NCBI GenBank assembly: GCA_000514715.1
Contig: AZWL01000023.1
Location: forward strand, 1-64,000
From: Streptomyces sp. CNH099
GTDB lineage: Bacteria > Actinomycetota > Actinomycetes > Streptomycetales > Streptomycetaceae
DNA: 64,000 nucleotides
Direction: 5' to 3'
Positions 7,905 through 15,047 of the stretch are shown piece by piece (the stretch's first letter is position 1; each line of letters opens with the position of its first letter). Made by a program: the position numbers and the translations under genes. A model generated the notes under the pieces. The model did not search any database. It was not told the origin of the DNA and saw only the letters and a list, made by a program, of their open reading frames with translations.

Positions 7905-9680
7905 GTGGGCCGGCTGCTGCTGATCTGGCGGCTCGTCGTACGGGATCTGCGGCGCCGCCCCGGCGAGGCCGTCATGTTCGTGGTCGCCGTCACCGCCGCC
8001 ACCTCGTCGCTGACCCTGGGCATGGCCACCGACAACGCCGTGGCGAACGGGTACATGAAAACCCGTGAGGCCACCGCCGGACCCGACATCGCGGCCATCA
8101 CCACCGCCGACACCCCCTCCGCCCTGGCCGGGCGCGTCGCGCAAGCCCCCGGCGTGGACACCGTCGCCCGCCCGGTCCCCGGCTTCTCCACCACCGTCCG
8201 CGCCGGCGGGCGGACGGAGCACACCGTGGTCGAGGGACGCACACGCATCGCCACCGTGGACCGGCCGCTGGTGACCTCCGGCACGTGGGTGCGACGCGGC
8301 GGCGCGGTGGTCGAACGCGGTTTCGCCCAGGCGCTCGACGTCCGGGTCGGCGACCGCGTCACCATCGGCGGACGCGACTACCCCGTCCTCGGTACGGCCG
8401 TCAGCGCCGCCACCGCGGTGTACCCGGACGGCAACTGGGCCTCCGGCCCCGGCCCCTCCGACGGCGGCGGCCGCATCTGGCTCACCGCCGCCGACGCCCG
8501 CGCGGCGGCCGGCGACGAACCACTCGTGCACTTGCTCGCCATCAAACTGTCCGACCCCGACGCGGCGCCGGTCCTGGCGGACACCCTCTTCACCGACGAC
8601 ATCGCGGGCCGGGCGTGGGTCAACACCCGCCCCTGGCAGAGCTTCATCACCTACGACACCAACCTGCTGAGGTCCGTCCAGCCCACCCTGGTCATCGGCG
8701 GGGGCCTGCTCGCCGCGGCGGCGCTCGTCACCCTCGCCTCGCTCACTGCCGTACGCGCCCCGCGGGACCACCGGCGTGCGGGTCTGTTCAAGGCGGTCGG
8801 CGCCACGCCCGGCACGGTGGCCGCGCTGCTGCTGACGCGGCACCTCCTCCTCACCGCAGCGGCCACCGCCACCGGCGTCACCGTGGGATGCCTGACAGCA
8901 CCCGCGCTCGCCGACCCCAGCGCCGGGCTGCTCAACACCGCCGGCCCGCCGACCACCGGCATCGTCGCGGCCGCGGCCCTGCTCGCGGTCGTGGTGGCCC
9001 TGGCCGGCACGCTCGGCCCCGTCGTGCGTACGGTGCGCTCCAGCACGGTCAACGCCCTGGCCGCCCCAGCCCACCTGACGGCGTATCGGCCCCGGCTGCC
9101 CGCCGTGACCGCCTACCTGCCCACGCCGCTGCTGATCGGGGTACGGCTGATCGCCCGCCGTCCCGGCCGCGCGGCGCTGAGCGCGACGGGGACGGCGGCG
9201 ACGACGGTCATGGTGACCGCGGCCCTCACGTGGCAGGTGTCGCTCGACGCGGAGGCCGCCCGCGGCACATCCACATTCGAGGACATCCGGAACGACGTGA
9301 CGGCCGACGTGATGCTCGGTGTCACAGTCGCTCTGCTGGCGCTGTCCGTGCTCAACACCGTCTTCGTCAGCTGGAGCACGGCGGTACAGGCCCGGCGCGC
9401 CCTCGCCGTCACCCGCACCCTCGGGGCCACCCCGGGCCAGGTCATCGCCGCGCTCTGCACCGCGCAACTGCTGCCCGCCGTGGGCGCGATCGCGGTGGGG
9501 ATCCCGATCGGTTTCGGTCTGTTCTCGTTGTTCAGCGACGTCGTCGTGATCCCCCCGGGCGCCTGGCTGGCGGTCGCGGCCCCGGCCGTGCTCCTGACGG
9601 TCACGGCGCTGGCCGCCCTGCCCGCCTGGCTCCACACCCGCAAGGCGGCGGGGTGTGCTCTGAACGCCGAGCCCGTCTGA
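7905..9680 (+). CDS. FtsX-like ABC transporter permease
   Basis: A 591-residue integral membrane protein starting at GTG 7905, behind GGGAGGAG. One N-terminal helix (about residues 22-45) is followed by a large extracytoplasmic domain (about 50-250). Then come two FtsX blocks: helices near 255-275, 305-335 and 345-370, and near 405-425, 460-485, 515-540 and 550-575. This two-FtsX-domain arrangement is typical of actinobacterial permeases of about 600-850 residues. It forms the transporter with the preceding ATPase, under PadR control. Confidence 0.93.
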   Translation: MGRLLLIWRLVVRDLRRRPGEAVMFVVAVTAATSSLTLGMATDNAVANGYMKTREATAGPDIAAITTADTPSALAGRVAQAPGVDTVARPVPGFSTTVRAGGRTEHTVVEGRTRIATVDRPLVTSGTWVRRGGAVVERGFAQALDVRVGDRVTIGGRDYPVLGTAVSAATAVYPDGNWASGPGPSDGGGRIWLTAADARAAAGDEPLVHLLAIKLSDPDAAPVLADTLFTDDIAGRAWVNTRPWQSFITYDTNLLRSVQPTLVIGGGLLAAAALVTLASLTAVRAPRDHRRAGLFKAVGATPGTVAALLLTRHLLLTAAATATGVTVGCLTAPALADPSAGLLNTAGPPTTGIVAAAALLAVVVALAGTLGPVVRTVRSSTVNALAAPAHLTAYRPRLPAVTAYLPTPLLIGVRLIARRPGRAALSATGTAATTVMVTAALTWQVSLDAEAARGTSTFEDIRNDVTADVMLGVTVALLALSVLNTVFVSWSTAVQARRALAVTRTLGATPGQVIAALCTAQLLPAVGAIAVGIPIGFGLFSLFSDVVVIPPGAWLAVAAPAVLLTVTALAALPAWLHTRKAAGCALNAEPV

Positions 9681-9681
9681 C

Positions 9682-9770
9682 GGAGCTGATCACGGGGCGC
9701 CGCGAGTTGAACGTGATCGGAGTTCTCACGCCGGAAGGGCACGCGTGAGGATAGGTTCAGGCAGAGCCTT
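9682..9770 (+). pseudogene. Fossil 5' end of an LLM-type gene (copy B)
   Basis: The 69 bp at 9682-9750 match 744-812, the region that holds the ribosome binding site and start of the intact LLM oxidoreductase gene. The start codon is GTG and only about four codons (M-R-I-G) remain recognisable before similarity ends. This suggests a duplicated LLM locus whose coding part was replaced by the graspetide cluster. Confidence 0.65.
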
Positions 9771-9771
9771 C

Positions 9772-9800
9772 TTGCCGCTCAGTAACCAACAAGGCACAAT
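9772..9800 (+). promoter_or_regulatory. Promoter of the graspetide operon
   Basis: TTGCCG (9772-9777), a 17-bp spacer and CACAAT (9795-9800) resemble a housekeeping promoter with four of six matches in each box. The predicted start near 9807 leaves a leader of about 32 bases before the precursor ATG at 9839, enough to hold the GGGAAGG ribosome binding site. Confidence 0.55.
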
Positions 9801-9838
9801 GAGCGAGATAGATGTTGAGACGCTGGGAAGGCAACCGG

Positions 9839-10129
9839 ATGGCGACACCGACATCGGAGCGGACATCCGCGGCTGATCTGGACCTGCTCACGCACTCACC
9901 GGACGGCGAATCCCGCGCTCGCCTCGCCCGTGTGGGCGACATCTTCCCGCTGGATCCGAGCGGGCACATCCTCCGGGCCGGCGAGGAACCTCCATCCTCG
10001 GTCCGTCCGTGGGGACTACGATTCGTCCGGCCCATCACACCGCGCGCAGGTGCTCATGAAGGACCATCCCGTGACACCTCCGGCCACCCGGACGGCGACA
10101 GCTCGGGTGAGGAAATGGCCAGCGACTAA
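9839..10129 (+). CDS. Putative graspetide (ATP-grasp RiPP) precursor peptide
   Basis: A 96-residue peptide gene just upstream of the ATP-grasp ligase. ATG 9839 has GGGAAGG (9825-9831) at good spacing. Residues 56-65 read RPWGLRFVRP, the hallmark PWGLR motif of putative ATP-grasp-modified RiPP precursors, which these ligases recognise. The final 18 residues (DTSGHPDGDSSGEEMASD) are rich in Ser/Thr and Asp/Glu, the residues joined by side-chain esters in graspetides, and contain an Asp-Gly pair (85-86). A similar THSPDGES lies at residues 18-25. PWGLR is usually near the N-terminus, so this precursor is atypical. Confidence 0.72.
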   Translation: MATPTSERTSAADLDLLTHSPDGESRARLARVGDIFPLDPSGHILRAGEEPPSSVRPWGLRFVRPITPRAGAHEGPSRDTSGHPDGDSSGEEMASD

Positions 10130-10143
10130 AGGACTAAAGGCGC

Positions 10144-11157
10144 ATGGCGAGGGAAGAGCGCCTAGTGGCAGGCTTGTCCACCGTGCTCGTCCTCACGCAT
10201 GACGAGGACCGGACAGCGGAGCGTGTGACCGCGGAACTCGCCGCCCGGGGCGTCCGCGTGGCGCAACTCGACGCCGCCGACTTTCCTACTCGCGTCGCGC
10301 TCGCCGCCGCCTTCGACAGTTCATCCGCCCGGTGGACCGGGCAGTTGACGGGGACAACCGCGGCAGGCCGTCAGTTGGAGGTCGCCCTTGAGGACGTGGC
10401 GGGGGTGTACTACCGCCGTCCGACGCAGTTTCAGCTGGCCGCGGGTATGTCCGGACCGGAGCAGGTATTCGCCTACGGGGAAGCCCGGCACGGCTTCGGC
10501 GGTGTGCTCATGGGCCTCGGCTGCACCTGGGTCAACGATCCGGTACGGGCCGCTGCTTGCGAGTACAAACCCTTGCAGCTCGCAGCCGCGGCGGCCGCGG
10601 GCCCACGCGTCCCCGCATCCGTCATCACCAACGACCCTGAGCACGCCGCCACCTGGGCGAGAGACCTGGCTCGACCGGTCGTCTACAAACCGCTGAGCGG
10701 GGTGTGGGTGCCGGAGGACCACCAGATCAAGGTCCTCTACACCAGCGTCATCGACGATCCCGCGATGCTGCGTGAAGGAGGTGTGGAACTGACGGCCCAT
10801 CTGCTGCAGGAATGGGTGGACAAAGCACACGAAGCGCGAGCGGTGGTGGTCGGCGACCGCGTCTTCACCGTAGCCATCCACGCGGACTCCGCGCGGGGCC
10901 TGGTCGACTGGCGGGCAGACTACGACGCACTGTCCTATGAGGAGATAGAACTGCCCGCGGCGGTGAACAGGAGCCTGGTCAACCTCCACGCCCGCCTCGG
11001 CCTCATCTACGGAGCCTGCGACCTGATCGTCACCCCTACGGGAGAGGTCGTGTTCCTGGAGGTCAACCAAGCTGGCGAGTGGGGATGGCTGGCCGCCGAA
11101 TGCGACCTGCCCATCGCCGCCGCGCTCGCCGACGTCCTGCAAGCGGGTTGTGTATGA
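10144..11157 (+). CDS. tgmB: ATP-grasp ribosomal peptide maturase
   Basis: A protein of about 337 residues of the ATP-grasp family. It has the N-terminal pre-ATP-grasp stretch (VLVLTHDEDRTAERVTAEL, LDAADFPTRVAL), the typical YYRRPTQFQL segment, a central nucleotide-binding part (PVVYKPLSG, LLQEWVDKAHEARAVVVGD) and the metal-binding FLEVNQAGEW near the C-terminus. These features are those of graspetide ligases, which form ATP-dependent ester or amide links between side chains of the precursor. A GTG start at 10165 with GGGAAG upstream is an alternative. The gene follows the precursor by 14 bp and overlaps the methyltransferase as ATGA. Confidence 0.92.
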   Translation: MAREERLVAGLSTVLVLTHDEDRTAERVTAELAARGVRVAQLDAADFPTRVALAAAFDSSSARWTGQLTGTTAAGRQLEVALEDVAGVYYRRPTQFQLAAGMSGPEQVFAYGEARHGFGGVLMGLGCTWVNDPVRAAACEYKPLQLAAAAAAGPRVPASVITNDPEHAATWARDLARPVVYKPLSGVWVPEDHQIKVLYTSVIDDPAMLREGGVELTAHLLQEWVDKAHEARAVVVGDRVFTVAIHADSARGLVDWRADYDALSYEEIELPAAVNRSLVNLHARLGLIYGACDLIVTPTGEVVFLEVNQAGEWGWLAAECDLPIAAALADVLQAGCV

Positions 11158-12359
11158 GCGTGCACGATGAGGACGTTCCCTGGCGGCAGCGCGCAGCCGC
11201 GCTCGCGCAGGCGCTCGCAGACGCCGGTGACCTCAACGATCCCTCGTGGCGGGAGGTCATCTCACGGGTGCCGCGCCATGTCTTCGTCCCACACTTCGCC
11301 CGCACCCGGGCCACGCGCAAAGGCACCCGCTACGACCTCGTCACCGGTGCTGATCCCGCGCAGCGCGAGGAGTGGCTGAACGGCGTGTACTCGGACACCA
11401 CGCTGCTCACCCAGGTGGACGGGCAAGCGGTGGAGGAACTCTTCGCCACCGGCTCAGGTTACGGACGGCATTCCAGTTCCTCGACGGCACCGCGCCTGAT
11501 GGTCTGGATGCTGGAATCCCTCGGCCTGACCGACGGGGACGACGTACTGGAAATCGGTACAGGCACCGGTTACAACGCCGCCCTCCTGGCCGAACGGCTG
11601 GGCGAGGAGCACGTCACGACGGTGGACATCGACGGCCGTCTCGTCCAGTCCGCCCGGCGTCGTCTCGCCCAAGGCGGGTACCACCCCACCCTGGTGACGG
11701 GAGACGGGCGCCTTGGACACCACGAACACGCCCCCTACGACCACGTGATCTCCACCTGCGGTCTGCCCTACGTGCCCCCGGCCTGGATTGCGCAGAGCCG
11801 GCCGGGAGGTCGCATCCTCACGAACGTGACCGGCCTGATCGGCGGCGCTGTGCTGCTCGCCGACGTACACGAAGACGGCCGGGCGACCGGGCGGTTCCTG
11901 CCCCGGTGGGCCGGCTTCATGCCCTCGCGTCACGCCGACTCCCCGCTCGCCCCGTACGCCCGCGAGTACACCACCGGGCAAACGGCCCTGGATCCCGCCG
12001 TCCTGGACGACCACGCCTTCGCCTTCCTCGCCCAACTGCACCTGCCCGGCGCCCGCCGCTACGCGGCCACCCGTGACGACGGCCGGGAGTTGTTCGGGCT
12101 ACGGACCGCTGACGGTTCGTGGGCCGAGGTATACGCGCCCGACGACGCGGGCCACCGCTACATGGAACAGGGCGGCCCCCACCGGCTCTGGGACGCCGTC
12201 GAAGAAGCCCACCGGGTGTGGCTCACACACCGCAAGCCCGACTGGACGCGCTTCACCTTCGCGGCAGAGCCAGGAAGCCAGGTCGTGGCCCTGCGCGAGG
12301 GTAACGGGTCGGAGGCAGGCGCCTGGGAGCTGCCCGTGGAGGCGCTGCCGGACGGGTAG
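11154..12359 (+). CDS. tgmC: PIMT-type methyltransferase of the graspetide system
   Basis: A 401-residue protein. Residues 80-290 resemble protein L-isoaspartyl O-methyltransferase, with the SAM motif EIGTGTGYNA at 133-142 and the upstream segment SSSTAPRLMVWMLE corresponding to the substrate loop. The family is annotated as the ATP-grasp peptide maturase system methyltransferase. Related enzymes methylate an Asp of the cyclised peptide so that it collapses to an aspartimide (described for fuscimiditide), and the precursor here ends with a matching Asp-Gly. About 110 C-terminal residues form an extra domain. The last 33 bp are duplicated beside array 2. Confidence 0.92.
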   Translation: MSVHDEDVPWRQRAAALAQALADAGDLNDPSWREVISRVPRHVFVPHFARTRATRKGTRYDLVTGADPAQREEWLNGVYSDTTLLTQVDGQAVEELFATGSGYGRHSSSSTAPRLMVWMLESLGLTDGDDVLEIGTGTGYNAALLAERLGEEHVTTVDIDGRLVQSARRRLAQGGYHPTLVTGDGRLGHHEHAPYDHVISTCGLPYVPPAWIAQSRPGGRILTNVTGLIGGAVLLADVHEDGRATGRFLPRWAGFMPSRHADSPLAPYAREYTTGQTALDPAVLDDHAFAFLAQLHLPGARRYAATRDDGRELFGLRTADGSWAEVYAPDDAGHRYMEQGGPHRLWDAVEEAHRVWLTHRKPDWTRFTFAAEPGSQVVALREGNGSEAGAWELPVEALPDG

Positions 12360-12369
12360 GGCGTGACGG

Positions 12370-12434
12370 TCAGGGGGTGGGGAACTCCGCGTGCTTGACG
12401 GCGGTGACGAACGCCGTCCAGGCGGCGGGGTGAA
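12370..12434 (-). pseudogene. DUF397 3' remnant abutting CRISPR array 3
   Basis: The minus strand encodes AAWTAFVTAVKHAEFPTP and a stop. This is nearly identical to the C-terminus of the intact DUF397 protein at 13961-14212, which reads AAWTAFVTAVKHAEFPTA. Similarity stops exactly where the first repeat begins at 12435. The reading frame runs on through the array, giving meaningless translation. The rest of the gene is missing, so this is a fossil created when the array cassette was joined here. Confidence 0.85.
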
Positions 12435-12646
12435 GGGTCCATCCCTGCGTGCGCAGGGAGCAGTGGAACCTGGCCGACCTGGCGGTGCTCGGCGAGGGTC
12501 CATCCCCGCGTGCGCGGGGAGCAGCAGGGTGCGCAGGAGGCGCTGCGTTCCGGGTTGGGTCCATCCCCGCGTGCGCGGGGAGCAGTGGGCGGTACCGGCC
12601 GGAACGACGACGGCACGGGGTCCATCCCCGCGTGCGCGGGGAGCAG
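12435..12646 (-). CRISPR. CRISPR array 3 (type I-E-like), 4 repeats, 3 spacers
   Basis: Repeats start at 12435, 12496, 12557 and 12618 with 32-bp spacers. The three rightmost repeats are consensus. The trailer-end repeat has two changes that compensate each other: CCCTGCGTGCGCAGGG instead of CCCCGCGTGCGCGGGG, so the hairpin is preserved with an A-U/T-A pair replacing a C-G pair. The leader begins at 12647, so transcription is leftward. Confidence 0.97.
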
Positions 12647-12905
12647 TCTCGCTGACCTGGGTCTTTATCGAAGGAAGGAGCCGTCCTGAGCAACAAATGA
12701 AGATTCGGACATTTCCACCACCGAGCGAGGAGTCTGCGTGCATCCTCGTGTGCGAGGGTCCACTCTTCACCCCATGCTACGAGTTCAGCTTCAACCGAGT
12801 GGGCCGGACCGCACACCCAACTCAAGCTGCCAGGGCCACGGCCGCCAGGCCGCACGACGGCACGGGGCGCGCACCATCCGTACGGCTGCGCCCGCATACC
12901 GATGG
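12647..12905 (-). promoter_or_regulatory. CRISPR leader 3 and duplicated right flank
   Basis: TCTCGCTGACCTGGGTCTTT follows the last repeat, and the leader matches those of arrays 1 and 2. The similarity to array 1 extends to about 12905. Within the leader, 12741-12758 (CATCCTCGTGTGCGAGGG) looks like a decayed repeat. From 12906 to 13138 I see no gene; only about 13080-13093 is shared with the array 1 flank. Confidence 0.8.
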
Positions 12906-13138
12906 CCCCGACGACGACGGCCGGATTCCTGGCGACCGAGTCCCGCCGACGCAAGCCGCCGATCAACCTGCGCCTGTCCCGACGCCCGGCCTTCAGCGGC
13001 GCGGCGCCGGGCGCGGCGGCGAACCTGACCGGGCACGCACACGCGTCTCACCCGGGCGGCTGGATCCTGGTCGCCTCCCGCGGACTCGTCCTGATCCTCG
13101 CGGCACACCCATCACGGCGAAAAGACAGGCACCGGGGA

Positions 13139-13516
13139 TCACGCGACCGGCAGAACGTAGCTGCGGACCTCGGCGATCTTCGCCGTCTTCGCCATCCCCG
13201 GGAAGCGGATCACATGGCAGAAGGCATACCGCGTACCGTCAACCGCCTCGATCGTGCCGTCAACGCCCGCCTCCCGGCCGTGAGTGAGCAGAGACCCGAA
13301 AGCGACCTCCTTGGCTTCCGGCAGATCGGCCACCCAGGCGCGCACGGCTCCACGCCCCCGGAGGACAGCCTCACCCCCCAGGCTCCACTCCACGTCCTCG
13401 CCGACAAGCGCAGCCACGGCCGCGTCATCTCCCTCGGCGAGGGCGACCACAAGGTCACGCAGCACCTCTTTACGCGGCGCGTTACCGCAGTCCACCGCAG
13501 ACCGGATCGTCACCAT
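13139..13516 (-). CDS. Nuclear transport factor 2-like (SnoaL-type) protein
   Basis: A 125-residue single-domain alpha+beta protein with NTF2-fold features: an N-terminal helix pair (VLRDLVVALAEGDDAAVAALV), then DVEWSLGGEAVLRGRGAVRAWV, and strands ending in YAFCHVIRFPGM and KIAEVRSYV. Members act as small hydrolases, isomerases or ligand binders, and the substrate cannot be told from sequence. The gene is monocistronic. It sits inside DNA that is absent from the corresponding flank of array 1, so it probably arrived as an insertion or was deleted there. Confidence 0.85.
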   Translation of the reverse strand: MVTIRSAVDCGNAPRKEVLRDLVVALAEGDDAAVAALVGEDVEWSLGGEAVLRGRGAVRAWVADLPEAKEVAFGSLLTHGREAGVDGTIEAVDGTRYAFCHVIRFPGMAKTAKIAEVRSYVLPVA

Positions 13517-13675
13517 GCGGCGAGTCTACGACCGACCGACGACAAAAACCGTGCCCGCGAACCCCCACGACCAGGCCCGTCAGGGCCGTGGCCCACGCGA
13601 ACACGCGCATGTGGCCCGGGGAACCAGGTCGGGCACGGCCTCAGGCTGTCACAGGGTCGACCGGACGCCTACCCC
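13508..13675. repeat. Duplicated segment shared with the array 1 flank; no gene
   Basis: This stretch resembles 535-690, sharing CTACGACCGACCG, CCGTGCCCGCGAACC and GTCGACCGGACGCCT. It is not coding in any convincing frame. It is the right-hand continuation of the duplication that links the flanks of arrays 1 and 3. Nothing was recognised between 13676 and 13751. Confidence 0.65.
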
Positions 13676-13751
13676 CGGCGCACCCGACCGTCCGGCACGT
13701 AGGTGACCAGGGCGGTGCGGGCTGCGCGGGGTGGGTCGGCGTGCGGTCGGG

Positions 13752-13809
13752 CGGGGAGTTCGCCAACCTTCACGGCGCTGACGGACGTCGTCCAGGCGGC
13801 GGGGTGAAG
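13752..13809 (-). pseudogene. Third DUF397 3' remnant
   Basis: The minus strand encodes a decayed version of the DUF397 C-terminus, reading AAWTTSVSAVKVGELP, including the same GTGAAG boundary seen beside arrays 2 and 3. It continues into unrelated sequence rather than into a repeat. It is more diverged than the other copies. From 13810 to 13960 nothing is recognised. Confidence 0.65.
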
Positions 13810-13960
13810 GGGAGCCGCGGCGCCCGGCGCTCCATCGGCTATGCCACCACACCGGCACGGCCAGCAGCCGCATCGCCGACTACCGGCTACGCGGGACGTC
13901 CGCCACCCGGCCGCCCGGCGTGTAGCCACCGGGGCGGCTGCGGGCTGGAGCAGCGCGCGG

Positions 13961-14212
13961 TCAGGCGGTGGGGAACTCCGCGTGCTTGACGGCGGTGACG
14001 AACGCCGTCCAGGCGGCGGGGGTGAAGGCGAGCTGCGGACCTTGGGGGTCCTTGGAGTCACGCACCGGGATCGCGGTCGGGGTCGTCTTCACCTCGACGC
14101 AGTCGCCGCCGTTGGCTGCGCTGTAGCTGCTCTTGCGCCATTCCGCGGCCACCTCGATGCAGTTGCCGCCGTTGGACTCGCTGTAACTGCTCTTGCGCCA
14201 GGTGATGGCCAT
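13961..14212 (-). CDS. DUF397 domain-containing protein with duplicated motif
   Basis: A small 83-residue protein. DUF397 proteins of streptomycetes normally carry one WRKSSYS-x-NGG-CVEV motif. Here the segment occurs twice in tandem, at residues 5-20 (WRKSSYSESNGGNCIEV) and 25-41 (WRKSSYSAANGGDCVEV), followed by the usual VRDSKDP and AAWTAFVTAVKHAEFP tail. DUF397 genes pair with XRE/DUF5753 regulators, as here, and are thought to modulate them, possibly as a toxin-antitoxin-like or developmental switch. The start lies inside the 3' part of the XRE gene, giving a 155-bp overlap. Confidence 0.93.
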   Translation of the reverse strand: MAITWRKSSYSESNGGNCIEVAAEWRKSSYSAANGGDCVEVKTTPTAIPVRDSKDPQGPQLAFTPAAWTAFVTAVKHAEFPTA

Positions 14213-15047
14213 GCTGCCGGTATCCCTTCATGAACTCGCCGATCAGGGCGGCGGATTCGCGGGCGGACAGAGAGTCGGCCCTGAGCACATCATAGGTCTG
14301 CGAGTGGTACGTATAGACCTTCGGATCGTCGGTCATATGTCCGCGGTCGAGCGACTCCGAGTAGACCCAGTCATGCCCTTCAGGCAGGTTGATCAACGAC
14401 ATGCTGGTCGCCGGGCGGCGCATGCCCGGGTAGTACGAAGGGACGATCTGGATACGGATGTTGGTGCGTTGCCCGGCATCGAGGAGATGCGCGCACTGGT
14501 TGCGCATCACTTTCGGTCCACCGATCACCGTGCGTAGGCAGCTCTCCTCCAGAAGAGCCGAGTAGTGCGGTGGCTGATCCGGTGAGAGGAAACGCTGCTG
14601 TCGGCTCAGCCTTGCTCGTACTCGCTCTTCGATCTCCTCTTCGTTGTCCAGCAGCGTGGCGAAGAGCGCGCGAGCGTACTCCTCCGTTTGCAACAGGCCA
14701 GGCACCAACTCCGTCTGATACGCACGCAACGTCACGCACTCCGCGTCCATCTGCGCCCGGTGCTCGAACCAATCCGGATGCCCCACATCCGGGTACCAGT
14801 CCACCTTCCCCCACAGCTCCAGCAGTAGCCCACCCGTGTCCAGCACCTCGTCGCACTTCGACACGAACGCATCCGACGGAACCCCCAACCCCGTCTCGAC
14901 CCTCGCCACCTGCGACCTGTCGCACGGGATCTCCCGCGCCAACTCCGCCTGCTTCAGCCCCGTCCGCTCGCGGAAGTGCTTCAGCACACCCCCGAACATC
15001 ATGGCGGTCGTGACCGCGCCGCCTTCCGGTGCGTTGCGTCGACTCAC
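14058..15047 (-). CDS. Helix-turn-helix (XRE) regulator with DUF5753 domain
   Basis: A 329-residue protein. The XRE helix-turn-helix is at about residues 18-75 (LKHFRERTGLKQAELAREI, SQVARVETG), and the DUF5753 domain follows to about residue 278 (YQTELVPGLLQTEEYARALF, LRTVIGGPKVMRNQCAHLL). Relatives usually stop near IxEFMKGY. Here the frame has no stop and runs about 50 residues antiparallel in phase through the DUF397 gene on the same strand, giving a repetitive Gln/Arg tail. GTG 15047 is the chosen start. It is transcribed with DUF397. Confidence 0.9.
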   Translation of the reverse strand: MSRRNAPEGGAVTTAMMFGGVLKHFRERTGLKQAELAREIPCDRSQVARVETGLGVPSDAFVSKCDEVLDTGGLLLELWGKVDWYPDVGHPDWFEHRAQMDAECVTLRAYQTELVPGLLQTEEYARALFATLLDNEEEIEERVRARLSRQQRFLSPDQPPHYSALLEESCLRTVIGGPKVMRNQCAHLLDAGQRTNIRIQIVPSYYPGMRRPATSMSLINLPEGHDWVYSESLDRGHMTDDPKVYTYHSQTYDVLRADSLSARESAALIGEFMKGYRQHGHHLAQEQLQRVQRRQLHRGGRGMAQEQLQRSQRRRLRRGEDDPDRDPGA

